Shown here one piece after another: positions 1-11,400 of a stretch of 22,500 bases of DNA (position 1 is its first letter; each line of letters begins with the position of its first letter). Source of the DNA: Zygnema cylindricum (taxonomy: Eukaryota; Streptophyta; Zygnematophyceae; Zygnematales; Zygnemataceae); contig JBBHKE010003545.1 of NCBI GenBank assembly GCA_037447655.1, positions 1 through 22,500 on the forward strand, read 5' to 3'. The translations under genes were made by a program, and so were the position numbers. The notes below the pieces were generated by a model. The model did not search any database and was not told the DNA's origin. It worked only from the letters and a program-made list of their open reading frames with translations.

Positions 1-474
1 GACGATGGTAATAGGATAGTCGCGTTCGTACGATTTGTACGAAAAAAGTTTTTTGGCAACACTTCCATTTTTAATTTTTGACATTCCTCCCATCCATATA
101 TTGAAGTATAGCTGTTAAAAAGTTAAGATGTAAACCGTTTCGGACGTGACCTATGTGCTTACTTTTTGTCCTTTTTTTCTGTACCGTTGTGTTGTTCCAT
201 GGGAGTAAAAACCAATTGCTGTATCGAATGCAAAAAAAAGTTTTCCATTTATAACTATTGGCGAAGGGGTCACGATTTTCGTCCATATGGCAGTTTAACT
301 CAAATGTACAGGATACACGTGTCAGCTGAATGATGATTTAGACAATGTCAACACCTTTTTTTTTTTACTTTTTTTTTAAGCTTTCATACCGCATGAAATT
401 GAATATGATTTAATTGTTGGTACATGCATCTAAAGAAAAAAATGGAAACGATAAAAAATTGCATGCTAAGGGGG
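1..474. other. No gene seen
   Basis: AT-rich sequence with homopolymer T runs and the small palindrome CGTACGATTTGTACG. The short frames look random. Confidence 0.6.
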
Positions 475-2127
475 TGTGACCATGTGATAATTAAGGGTTT
501 TTTTTTCCGTTCATCTTGGAAATTTGAAAGTACTCCAATTTGGCGTTTTTATCTTTTCGACCCCCTTCCTCGTCATGCCAGCTCATCATCACACTTGTAC
601 TGATTTCACCTTGTGAGGTGATTTAATAGAAGTAATATCTGACTGACAAAAAGCAAAACGGTATTGCACGCTTGAGACATCTTCGAAAATTTTTGCACGA
701 GGGAGAGTACACGCTATTTTTTCCCATGCTCGTCATGCGCATGTACGTACGAAAATGACAAGAATGTACAGGAAAAAATTCGTTGGGGTCTCGAACCTCC
801 ACTTCATTCATGGGTCCTTTGCAAAAGTCTATGCCGTCCTCGTCTCTCCCCCTCTTTCTCACTCGACCACTCTTTCTCTCTTCTCTAAATGAAATGCATC
901 AATAATAGTATCATAGGAAAGATCTTTTTTTTCTCTTTTTTGTGAATATTTTGGTCTTAATTTGATAGCATATCGAATAATAAAAGATAAGAAAAATAAA
1001 TCGGGAGCCATGGCCGAAATTTCGCACTAATGACGTCACACGGTAGCATGACTTCACAATGTCACAAAACCCTAACCATCTACAATGTCACAAAAAACTC
1101 GATGTCTACAACCGCCGTCGTTTATAGACGTCATCAATTTTAGGAAGTTTCATAGTCGTCTACATTTCGTTTCGTGGTCTGTCTTACATTTTGTAGGCGT
1201 CCACAAGTGTTACTCATTTAAAATAACGAAGGCCCAAGTAACCATTTCGCTTTTGGACATAGGAACACTTTGAAAAGTACATCGTAAAATTTGAGCTAAA
1301 ATCCAAAGTAACATTGTTAAGTTTCGGTTACATGGGCACACCCCCTAAGGGCACTTTTCCATGTGATAAAGTAAGGGTTTTTTCCCCTCGTTTTCAAAAC
1401 TTAGTCCGCAACGAGAAATGCCGTACCAAAAAAAATGAAGTTACCATAGTACAATTTGCGTCAACTTGAAACTTCAAATGTAAACTCGTGTGTCATATAG
1501 CGCGTTTCGACCCAATTTCGCGTCCCTCCAGCTCATCTTCAAACTTATACTCAAATTACCTCGCGAGGTGATTTTAACTAAAGTTACGAGATGTGAACGA
1601 ATAGGTAGATGTTGTCGCACGCGTCGAAGGTTTTTGATTTTTTTTTTTGCAATACGCGTAGTACCAAAAACAGGAAAACACTCTCCATTTCCAACATGTA
1701 CGGACTTTTTCCCGTGCAGGGGCCGTGGAGGGGTCTCGAGCAAATGATGCCATTCCACAAAAGCGAAGTCCATGAAGGCGCCTCTTTCTCTCTCCCTATC
1801 CCACTACCGCGTCTATCTCACAATCCTTGCAATGAAAAAAAGCAATTATGGTATCAAATGAAAGATCCCTAAAAAATATAACTTTTACTTGTATATGGGC
1901 GTATTTTGATGGCAAGTAGAGTGAGAAAGGACGAAAAAACAAAATAGGGGAACCATGGCGGCTAGATTTGGAATTAACGTCGACGTTGAGAAGTTAATTC
2001 TTCGTCGTTCGTCGTCCTACGCTTCGGTCTCTATTTAGTGTGTCGGACTTTAAAATTTGCGATTGTCACAAGAAGTTTTGAAAAATAAATAAGCAATATA
2101 TTTAAAAACGAAAAATCGTGAATACAT

Positions 2128-2201
2128 GTCCTCTTGGTGTAGTTGGTCATCACGCTAGTCTCACACACTAGAGGTCCCCAGTTCGAGCCTGGGGGAGGAC
2201 A
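2128..2201 (+). tRNA. tRNA-Val (anticodon CAC)
   Basis: The 74 bases fold as a full cloverleaf. The acceptor stem GTCCTCT pairs with GGAGGAC (last pair T-G). The D arm contains AGTTGG and the T stem is CCCAG/CTGGG around TTCGAGC. The anticodon stem CTAGT/ACTAG encloses the loop CTCACAC, giving CAC at positions 34-36, which reads GUG (Val). Internal A and B box promoter sequences are intact, the discriminator base is A and no CCA is encoded. No run of four T follows for about 190 bases, which is unusual for RNA polymerase III termination. Confidence 0.93.
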
Positions 2202-2233
2202 ATACGTGTGAAATATATAGAATCCCTACAAAC

Positions 2234-2538
2234 CATAGTTCAAAAGTAGGTGAAAGTAGGCCCATACAATATGCCTATTGTATGCAAAACATACAATATG
2301 ACCTTAAGACCCATATTGTATTCCGATCAAATTGGACCAATTAAAACATCCGGACCAAAAATTGGTCCAATTAAAACATTCAGGCCAAATTATTTTGTTT
2401 ACACCGTCAGATTCGGACAATCGGACGGTCTCTGATCAAAGAAGCGATCTAAAAAGATCACATGAAAAGCCCGTAACACAACTTACGATAAAGGCGCCGA
2501 CCAAAGGCCTACCAAAAAACGCCTACTTTTGAACTATG
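2234..2538 (+). mobile_element. hAT-like MITE, short type, copy 1
   Basis: A 305-bp element with terminal inverted repeats CATAGTTCAAAAGTAGG at the left and its complement at the right. It is flanked by a nearly perfect 8-bp duplication, CTACAAAC (2226-2233) and CTACAAAT (2539-2546). An 8-bp duplication is typical of hAT transposons. It has no transposase and is therefore non-autonomous. Confidence 0.88.
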
Positions 2539-3489
2539 CTACAAATGGAAACCAAAAGTATTTGGTATTTTTCTTAAAATTAAGGGAACTTTGGCAAAAA
2601 CTTTAACCGTACGAGAAAATCATTTTTACCAAAGTTGAGTGAACGTCAATTCATACTTTGGATGTACGGCGTGTTTGTCCTCATGTGAACGCATTTGCGT
2701 TTTCCCCTTTTCGACCCCGGGCAAGAGAATCCAGCCCAAAAAAAAAACTTCATCCAAAATCACCTCGAGGGGGTGATTTTAGTTAAAGTACCGCCCAAAA
2801 AGCGAATGAAAATGACCCACGCACACGCTACAAGAGTGGGAAAATTTTAGGACGAGGGAGAGTCCTCTCTTTTTTTCTCCGTGCCTGTCACGCGCATGTA
2901 CGGAAAAAAATTTGCAGGGGTCTCGGGCTTCCACTTACATTCATGGGGTCCTTTGCAATATTTTGCGCCGTCGTCGCCTCTCCCCTCTCCCTCTCACACT
3001 ATCGCTTTTATCTCACACTATTTAGAATGAGACACGATAATATTGGCATAAAATGAAATATATTTTAAAAATATTATTTTTGACAATTTTTTGGTTTTTT
3101 TTTTATGGCAAATCGATTGAGAAAAGTAGAAAAAATGAAATCGGGAAAACATGGCGGAAAGTTATTGAATCAGCGACATCGACGCTGTCACAAGTGAGGC
3201 TAGCGTCATAATGTCACCAAACCCTAAACATCTACAATTTCACAAAAATCTAGCCGTCTACCACTGTCGCTGTTTTTGTTGGCGTCACTAATCGTCGGAA
3301 GTTTCATAGTCGGCTTCAATCGTCACAGGTACACCCACGTCTACAACCGTCACATGTCAAAGTTCCGATTTCATTTTCGCACATAGGGACGCTCTTCAAA
3401 GTAGTACGGAGAATCTTCACTACAGTCCAAAATACTTTATCAAAGTACATATTACATGGGGATGTACCCTTAGTCCGAAAAAAAAAGAA

Positions 3490-3885
3490 ACTTTGTTTCA
3501 AACGAATTATTTCCGTACATGCTTGTCATTTTCTACGTTCATGCGCGTGACAAGCACGGAAAAATATAGCTTGTACTCTCTCCCTCGTGCGAAAGCTTTC
3601 AAAGACTCGTGATGCGCGATAACGTTTTCCTATTCGTCGATCAACTATTACTTTAAATAAAACCCCCTCGCGAGTCTATTTTAATAGAAGTTTGAAGATG
3701 AGCTGGCATGACGTGGCAATGGGTCAAAAAGTTAATAACGCCAAATTGAAGTACGTTCCATTTAAAGTTTCAAGGTGACGCAAAATGTATATTAGTTCTC
3801 ACACATTTTCCGTATGGTGTAAGATTTACTCGTTGCAAGTCCCAATTTGGAGGAAAAGAACAAAAAAAACCCTAACTTTAACACA
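3490..3885 (-). repeat. Inverted partial copy within the array
   Basis: Read on the minus strand it carries ACGAGGGAGAG, the GCGCATG segment and then the GGGTTTTTT block in the array order reversed. It meets the following forward copy head to head near 3885. Confidence 0.7.
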
Positions 3886-4590
3886 TGTGCACACTGCCTA
3901 AGGGCATGTCTCCATGTGCCAAAGAAATGGCTTTTTTCGGTCGTTTTCCTGTAAAACTTAGCGGCGTATCGGTAAGTTTCAACCGTACAAAAAATAGAAA
4001 AAGGTAGTACATTTTGCGTCATTGTCGAACTTAGAATGTACTATATGTTGTCGTCTTGTGTTTTTCGACCCACAACCACGTCAAGAAACCTCATCTTCAA
4101 CCTTTATTCTAAACACATCGGCGATGTGTTTAAAAACAAAGTGTTTCACTAAACAAATAGGAACACATATTCGCACAAGTTGAAATTTTTCAAATATTTC
4201 AAGCGACTTTGCTATGCTTTGTCCGTTTGCGTCCGGTACGAATTTTTTTCGCAAGGGTCTCAAGATTCCGATGCCATTTCGCGACGATCAGACAAGAGAC
4301 GCGAAGGCAAAGCGCATCTTCTTCAACAATGAAACAACACAAGATGGAAGGCGGTACATCTACAATGTCACGGAAAGTCATGCGACGTCCCAAGTAGTTA
4401 CCAAAAATAACGTGCGTCATCACAGATTGTAGATGTTGACAGTCATCAGGAGCCTCGTCAACGTATACAATCGTCACACCCTTAAGTAATAATTTCGTTG
4501 TTACACATAGGGACACCTGAAATCCGGGTCCGTATAATCTGCGCTAAAACAAAGTAGGTTCGTTAAGTTACAAGTACATGGAAAGCGTGA

Positions 4591-5884
4591 CGAGGATTAA
4601 ATGTTGTCGCGTAGAGGGGGAAGTAGAAGCTTAGATCCATGAGAATGCGCCATGACAGTGTGACAAAGAGATGATGTTGTCGCGTAGCGAGTGAGGGGTG
4701 TATCGTTGGATATCGTGTACCTTACGGTTTGGACGGCTAAAGAAACCGCTTGTTTTTTTTAGAAACACGCCAAACCTCGTTTGAACCGATGTATGAATGC
4801 ACTGTTGTACAACGTTATAGAATGCATGTTATCTAACCTAACATGTACAAATTGTAAAAGTAGCTACAATAAATACCGCTAATTTTGACAAAACGTCATT
4901 TCACGCTTTTTTTAAGGTTATTTCAACGTTTTTAAATGACAATAATTTTATTAAGGAATCGCGGTGGTAAATCATCCGAGTGCGTCCTTTGGAATTTGGA
5001 CAATTTTAGGGTGTATTAACAAACGTGTCAGTTCGGCAAAATCCAAATTCTTGGTTTGGTATGCCGAATATCAATTTTGGTTTCAAACCAGCCCGTTCAG
5101 TTCAACCCGAACCGAAACCAAACCAAAGCAGACCAAACCTCACCGAACCAAACTGAACCGAGTCCACGATCCCTAGAGGTTGCTAGTCATGACACCTTCA
5201 GTAGATGTGAGAACACAAAAAAAAGGTACAAAAATGGTCAAAAAATGAAAGTACAAGGAAAGTACATGTAAAAAAATGCAATAGTGTACATGTAGTGTAT
5301 ATTTTTTACATGTGAAAGCACATGTAATGCATACACATAATCGTTATTACTGTTAACACTAATGACAACTAGCGGTGTAATCTTAAAGTATGTAAAGTAT
5401 GCATGCACACATACTATATGTAAAACTTACATAAAATGCGCTTCAGTACATTAAATGTACAAAGTTCATGTAACTAAATTGTTAGTTTTATAACATGTTG
5501 GTAAAACGCATGTTTAATTAAAAGCATACGAGTCTTTTAGTCCATACACTTTGGTTTTTTTTTTCCTAAACTGGTTAACACTTGTCCGTACTATGTACAA
5601 TAGGTTTGTTATACAAAACTACCTGAAAACACTATATATCGTTACCCCATATAATACACGTACGATACAACACTCCGGGTAAAGTACACACAATGTACCG
5701 AGTAACAATATATTGTGTCTCCAACTTTTTCAAGCATTAGACTTGTGCTATGTACAACTCATGGAACGAACCAACCACGACTATACTTGGAATTGTCATT
5801 TAAAATAAAAAAATTCAAGACTTTATACTTTAAAATATAAGAGCATTTAGCAAAACAACTCTTCACAACTTATCACATTAGCCT
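4591..5884. other. No gene seen; small repeats only
   Basis: It contains two GATGTTGTCGCGTAG-like words near 4600 and 4672, a run of ACCGAACCAAA-type words at 5105-5165, and many ACATGTA palindromes at 5260-5480. No convincing frame or RNA was found. Confidence 0.55.
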
Positions 5885-6445
5885 TTTACAATTGTGTTTG
5901 TGATTGTTGCGTCTTTGAATGACATTTTGGTCGGGCGCCCTTTGTCTACATGTTAGCTTCTTTCGCACTCTTTAATCATTCGGCCGACTTCGCTCCTTAA
6001 TCAGTTTTTCAGTTTCATCGTTGCCGTTCAACTTCACCGCTGATTGTTTTGGGTGTTCATGTTTTTTTCTCCACGTAAAATATATTTTCTCTGTGCACAC
6101 TTATCAGATTGTCAATCGGAGACCGCCAATAGGAAGCTCAGAATCTTGCCTTCCGAAAACAGCTATCAGATTGACAATTCAACAAGTGTGCATGGAAAAA
6201 AAAGGTATTTTAGGCAAAAAAAGCTTTAATACTGATAACAATTACCGCTGTATAGATCAGGTTGACCTTCTAAAGATACATCTGTAACTTTTGGTCACAT
6301 TGGCCTTCTAATGTTACTCTTGTGATTGATCAGCCATTCCTTTTTTTTTTCTTTTTTTTTTTAACTTTTGTGATTGATGCTTCTTAGAATGACTTTGGTA
6401 GGGCCACTCTTTGTCTGTGTTAGTTTCTTTCGCAACGTTTTTTTG
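5885..6445. repeat. Pair of ~85-bp direct repeats around the old MITE
   Basis: TTTGTGATTGTTGCGTCTT with CCCTTTGTCTACATGTTAGC (about 5896-5960) recurs, diverged, at about 6368-6430. The MITE at 6035-6250 lies between them. Confidence 0.6.
6035..6250 (+). mobile_element. TA-flanked MITE, old copy
   Basis: A 216-bp copy of the element at 22209-22425, with the same length and same order of blocks but clearly diverged. It begins CACCGCTGATTG and ends ACCGCTG followed by TA. The left TA has become TT. Confidence 0.7.
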
Positions 6446-6934
6446 GTTTCGTGATGTTTTTTTTTGTTTCGTAACGTTTCTTTCGTTTCGTATGCTTCTA
6501 TCCCTTTCAGATTTTCAGTTTAATTTTTGCTTTCCACTTTTTTTTTATGGTTCCCATGTACTCAAATGGTTTGACATCGCCTTTTCTTAATAAAGACTTG
6601 TTTTATTGCGACAGTTTGCCACTATAAATGTACAGTTTGTCACAATTATAGAACGAATAAACCTATAAATAATGAGTTTCATTTATTTGAAGTTTCTTTC
6701 ACGTGAGCGACATAACAAAAGCAAAGATTCTTAGAATAGAGAATCGTGAATAAACATTGGCTACCTATGTAAAATCATATAGGATTTTTAAAAAAATTAT
6801 AGTTTTCCATTTAAAGATAAAACAAAATAGTGATAACTCCATATTAATAATAAATAGTGAATGGCTTTTGGTCTACACTTTTAGTGATCCAATAAACAAA
6901 AAAATTGATGCCATTTCAAATTAACACTCGGAAG

Positions 6935-7070
6935 AAAAGAAAATGCAAAAAAAAGGGGGAAAAATAGGGCAAAAAAAGCGGGGGAAAAAAAGGGCAAAAA
7001 AAGTGGGGAAAAAAAAGGGCAAAAAAGGGGAAAAAAGAAGGAAAAAAAGGAAAAGAAAAAAAATAATGGA
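6935..7070. repeat. AAAAAAGGGG purine tract
   Basis: Low-complexity A and G runs. The minus-strand frame over it (mostly Phe and Pro) is an artefact of the tract. Confidence 0.85.
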
Positions 7071-7494
7071 ACTCAAAATGAAAAAAACTACCTCCCGCTG
7101 ACAATTTCAATTTCCTTTCTTTTTGCCCTGAATGCACTACTCTACTGTCTAACAAACAACCCAAACCAAAAAAAAACTAACCGGAAAAAAAACAATTTAA
7201 AATTCATTACTGTTTCCAAAATTACAAGCTTCAGCTGAAAAAAAGCTACTGCAAGGCTTCAAGGAATATACGAAACGCAGAAAAAGACGAGCCGAAAAAA
7301 AAACTAAAAATCACTAAACACACTAACAAGCCAAACTATAAAAACTTTTCAAAACCCTTAAGAAAAAAGAAAATACTTAAATCCACACTAACAAGCTAAA
7401 CTAGCGTCCTAAAAAAAAAAAGCTAAATCCTGCCTGCCTTGTGCCACTCTTTTTTGAGCATGAGACAAGCTTAAGATTTTACTTGCACACAAAA

Positions 7495-7600
7495 CAAAAC
7501 CCAAAAAAACCTAGAAAACCCTAAATTAAACCCTAGGAAAAACCCTGAATAACCCTAAAAAAACCTAGAAAAACCCTTAAAAAACAATCAAAAACCTTCA
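7495..7600. repeat. Degenerate CCCTAAA (plant-type telomere-like) repeats
   Basis: Several CCCTAAA, CCCTAGG and CCTAGAAAA units follow one another. They resemble an interstitial, decayed TTTAGGG-type telomeric repeat. Single CCCTAA motifs occur elsewhere in the window. Confidence 0.45.
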
Positions 7601-7879
7601 GGTTTTTGCTGGAAACTACATACGAAGATTATATCCAGTTGTGGTTGAACAACAGCCAATCAAAATCTTTTGTCTCGAGTTAACTTCGGTTTCGAATAGT
7701 TTGAAAAAAGTTAAAACTTGATATACTTCCAAAAGGTTTCAAAAAAATTGAATAAGTTCGAAAATGTTCGAAAAAGTTCAACTTAATACTTTCCCAAAAG
7801 GTTTTATCGATTTCAAAAACCCTATTAAGAAATCAGAGAGAAGGTCCATACAGTATAAATTTTGTCATTTTACGTCCAT

Positions 7880-8400
7880 TTTTTACTTATATTCTACTTT
7901 CAGTACATGTTGGTAGAAATAGTCTCTTCCCATATTGTGTAAAATTCACTGTGTCGATCTTTTTTTGCTCATATTTGTTCAAAACATATTGGTAAAAATA
8001 GTTTCTCCCATAGTGTAAAATTTATCTTGTTGATATTTCTTGCATATGTACATATTCCTCTTTCGGTACACATTGGTGAAAATAGTCTCCCACATTGGGT
8101 AAAACTTGTAATGTCAATATTTCTTGCTTACCTTCTTCTTTCAGTACACGTTGGTAAAAATAGTCTCTTCCACGTTGTCTAAAATTCATCATGTTGATGG
8201 GTTATGAATATAGTTTTTCAGTACATGTAGGTAAAAAAAATCTTTATACGGTCAACCGAAGCCGATATTGGTAGAAATAGTCTCTCCCATGTTGTATAAA
8301 ATTCATTATGTTGATAGTTTATGAATATAGTTTTTCAGTACATGTTGGTAAAAATAGTCTCGACACGGTCAACCGAAGCCGATATACGTCCAACATTAAG
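7880..8400. repeat. ~78-bp tandem repeat in the 3' flank of the gene
   Basis: The word TTGGTAAAAATAGTCTC and variants occur at 7910, 7989, 8073, 8151, 8228, 8268 and 8345, mostly 77-84 bases apart. CGGTCAACCGAAGCCGATAT, part of the last exon (about 8366), recurs at 8249, 117 bases away. On the gene's strand the array begins inside the last exon and presumably forms the 3' UTR. Confidence 0.82.
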
Positions 8401-8431
8401 ACCAACGACTGGATCTCCCATTCCTACGGAT
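8335..8431 (-). CDS. Exon 7 (last exon and stop codon)
   Basis: The acceptor is ATATTTTTCAG|ATC. The incoming phase 2 completes a Gly codon, and 32 codons follow to TGA at 8337-8335. The final strand is Gly-rich and then hydrophobic and aromatic. The last ~20 codons and the stop overlap the first copy of a tandem repeat that fills the 3' flank. Confidence 0.68.
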
Positions 8432-11400
8432 CTGAAAAATATCACCATACTTCAAAGCCTTTATAAGTAAAAACTGAGAAAAAGTTAAACTGTCAAAACA
8501 AAAAACTAATAAGTTAAACTGTCAAAACAAAAGGCTCCATCAGTCAAAACTAAAAAAAGTTGAACAGTCAAAACAAAAAGAACAATAAGTTAAACTGTCA
8601 AAACAAACAGCTAAGAAAAACAGACCGTTCTATAGCACATCTGACACAACAACCTAACCACAAAAAGAAAATAAAAACACTGATACAGGATTGAGAAAAG
8701 CCAAAGTACTCAGGAAAGGGAGAGGGAGGGGGAACAAAAAATCAAGACTGAAAAAAAGTAAAACTGTAAAAACAAAAATCTCAAAAAGTAAAAACTGAAA
8801 AAACAAACAACTAAAAAAAACAGACCAATCTAGAGCACACCTGACACAACAACCTAACCACAAAAAGAAAACATAAATACTGATACAGGATTGAGAAATC
8901 AACGTACTAGGCTGAGGGAGAGGGAGGGAGGGAGGGAGGGAGGGAGGGGGGGAGTCATACCCGTGGAGATGAGGTAAACTATATTCTGCACTCCATCCTG
9001 TTCGAACGTCTAAACCTGGACAAATAGGAAGTGTAGTTTTCTTTCTAACTGCCAACGAAGTCGGGGCTGATGGACCTCCCCAAGCTGAATCAATTTTCCA
9101 TCTCAATTTAGTTGACTGATTTGAAAAATCATGACCAATCCCAACCTGTAAAACCAGCTCCGTACTCCACCCGATTTCCACCTCGTTTAAGAAAATAGGA
9201 AAAGGTCGTAATATCATATCACATGAGACATAATTCCAACTCGTTTCAGAAAGAAAGAAAAAATTCATCATCGGCAATCTGATATCTTAATTCAGAAAAA
9301 GACAAGGACAAAACGAAAGGAAAGAAAATGAAAAAATGGAAAACAGCGACGAAAATGAAAAACAAAACGAAAAAGAAAAAAAAAGGAAAAAGAGGAAGTC
9401 AAAAAAAAGAAAAAGGCAAACCAAAAGCCAAAAAAAAAAAAACGAAGAAAAGAAAGAAAAGGATGCAATAGACCAGGGGAAGAAGGAAAGCTTCTTCTTG
9501 CCTGGAAAGTGAGGAAGCTGCTTAGAGGGACTTTTCCTGATAGGAAGCGAATATCCTGACGGAATGGTTCATAAAGAAACTTCCATTCGTGTTGTGCATG
9601 AGTCGGTTTCAGTACAAACTTAAAATTTGCACTACCAACCTAAAATATTTTTCCCGCGAGGGAAAGGGAGAGGGAGAAGGAGAGGGAGAGGGAGAGGGAG
9701 AGGGAGAGGAGAGGGGGAGGAAGAGGAGAGAGAGAAGGAGAGGAAGAGGGAGAGAGAGAGGGAGAGCGAGAGGTAGGAGAGAGAGGGAGAGAGAGAAAGA
9801 GGGCGTAAATAAGTCAATGTTTGCTGATCATGGTTTTAATGCGCGAAAAGGTATGAAGCTGCATATTGACCCTGTACTATACACATAATTTATTGGTCAA
9901 TACGTGCATAACATAACATAAACAAGTCAATGTTTTCAATCAAATTATTAATGTGCAAAAAAGTGTGAAAATACACACCGTATTATACACGTAATCGACG
10001 GTTAAATACAAATATAATATAATATGAATAAGTGAATATTTGCCATCCATAATAATCAAAAAAGTATGGAAACAATAAGCATTGTCACCCCCTATTATAC
10101 CCGCTTTGGACGGTTAATACACGTATATTACAGGACGTGTTCCATATCTTAGACCTCCAAGAGAGGGAGAGAGAGAGAGAGAGAAAAAGAGGAGAGAAAG
10201 AGAGAGAAAGAGACGCAGGAATATCCCGATGCGCTACGCTTCTATACACCCTTCGCTAAAAATATAAGACAAGTTTCAACGCCATTCGGTGCGGATTAAG
10301 GACGAAACATAGCTTGCCTTTAGAAGCTACTATACGCAACACTAAATATTGAAAACCATATGTGTGTATATAAATACATATAGTATATATAAATATATAT
10401 ATACATATATATATACATATATATATTATATATATATGTATATATATATGTATACATATATGCATATATGTATGTATATGTATATATGTATATGTGTATA
10501 TGTATACATGTATATATGCATACATGTATATATGCATATATGCATAGATGTATATATGTGTATATGTATATATGTATATATGTATACATGTATATATGTG
10601 CATATGCATACATGCATATACATCTATATATATGTATATATATATGGTATATACGTATACATGTATATATGTATATGTATACATGTATACATGTATATAT
10701 GTATATGTGTATATGTGTATATATGTCTATATGTCTATATGTATATATGTATACATGTATACATGTATACATGTATACATGGTGTAAATGTATATATGTG
10801 TATATATGTATATGTGTATATGTGTATATGTATATATGTATATACTTGTATATATGCATACATGTATACATGTATACATGTATACATGGTGTAAATGTAT
10901 ATATGTGTATATGCGTATATGTGTATATGTGTATATGTATATATGTATATACATGTATATATGCATACATGTATATATGTGTACATGTGTATATGTGTAT
11001 ATGTGTACATGTATATATGTATACATGTATATATGTATAAATCATAGGTCAAAAGTAGGTGAAAGTAGGCCCATACAATATGTCTATTGTATGCAAAACA
11101 TACAATATGACCTTAAGACCCATATTGTATTCGGACATATTCGGACCAATTAAAACATTCGGACCAAAAATTGAACCAATTAAAACATTCAGACCAAAAA
11201 CTTTTATTAACACCGTCAGATTCGAAAGATCGGACGGTCGCTGATAAAAGTAGCGATCTAAGAAGATCACATGAAAAGCCCATAACACAACTTACGATAA
11301 AGGCGCCTACAAAAGGCCTACCATAAAAGCGCCTACTTTTGAACTATGGTATAAATGCATACATGTATATACATGTATATATATGTCTATATATACATGT

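Larger units (their letters stand above)
475..4590 (+). repeat. Degenerate tandem array of ~0.95-kb repeats
   Basis: Forward copies lie at about 475-1345 (A), 1346-2225 (B, 3' part replaced by the tRNA region), 2547-3485 (C) and 3886-4590 (E). An inverted partial copy (D) lies at about 3490-3885. Shared landmarks in order are: a GGGTTTTTT block, CGACCC, a short inverted repeat centred on CTCGCGAGG followed by TGATTT, ACGAGGGAGAG, GCGCATGTACG, GGGGTCTCG, a C/T-rich stretch, ATCGGG with CCATGGC, then TCTACAA with ACAT repeats. The CTCGCGAGG landmark falls near 608, 1560, 2763 and 4115. Spacings are 951, then about 1200 (includes a 305-bp MITE) and about 1350 (includes D). Short frames inside are not conserved between copies, so I do not call genes here. 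Confidence 0.75.
6446..7880. other. Gene-free, A-rich on the plus strand
   Basis: Apart from the purine tract and telomere-like words annotated separately, it holds GTTTCGT words (6445-6500) and AAAAGGTTT/GTTCGAAAA words (7690-7820). It lies downstream of the minus-strand gene and may include its 3' end. Confidence 0.55.

Noticed and set aside
4199-4516. 105-codon minus-strand frame
   Set aside because: It lies in one degenerate repeat copy and is not conserved in the others.
5335-5385. GTTATTACTGTTAACACTAATG next to AGCGGTGTA, like one MITE end
   Set aside because: No partner end was found, so it cannot be called an element.
8654-8960. C-terminal part of the 207-codon minus frame as protein
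   Set aside because: It translates C/T-rich intron 6 (Pro/Leu/Phe/Ser). The GTATGA donor at 8960 and exon 7 explain the gene better.
9589-9888. 99-codon plus-strand frame of Gly, Glu and Arg
   Set aside because: It is a product of the GGGAGA tract and is antisense to exon 5.
10256-11153. Several long frames of 65-241 codons on both strands
   Set aside because: They are translations of the TATATG/TACATG satellite (only Tyr, Ile, Cys, Val, His, Met, Thr), present in several frames and on both strands.
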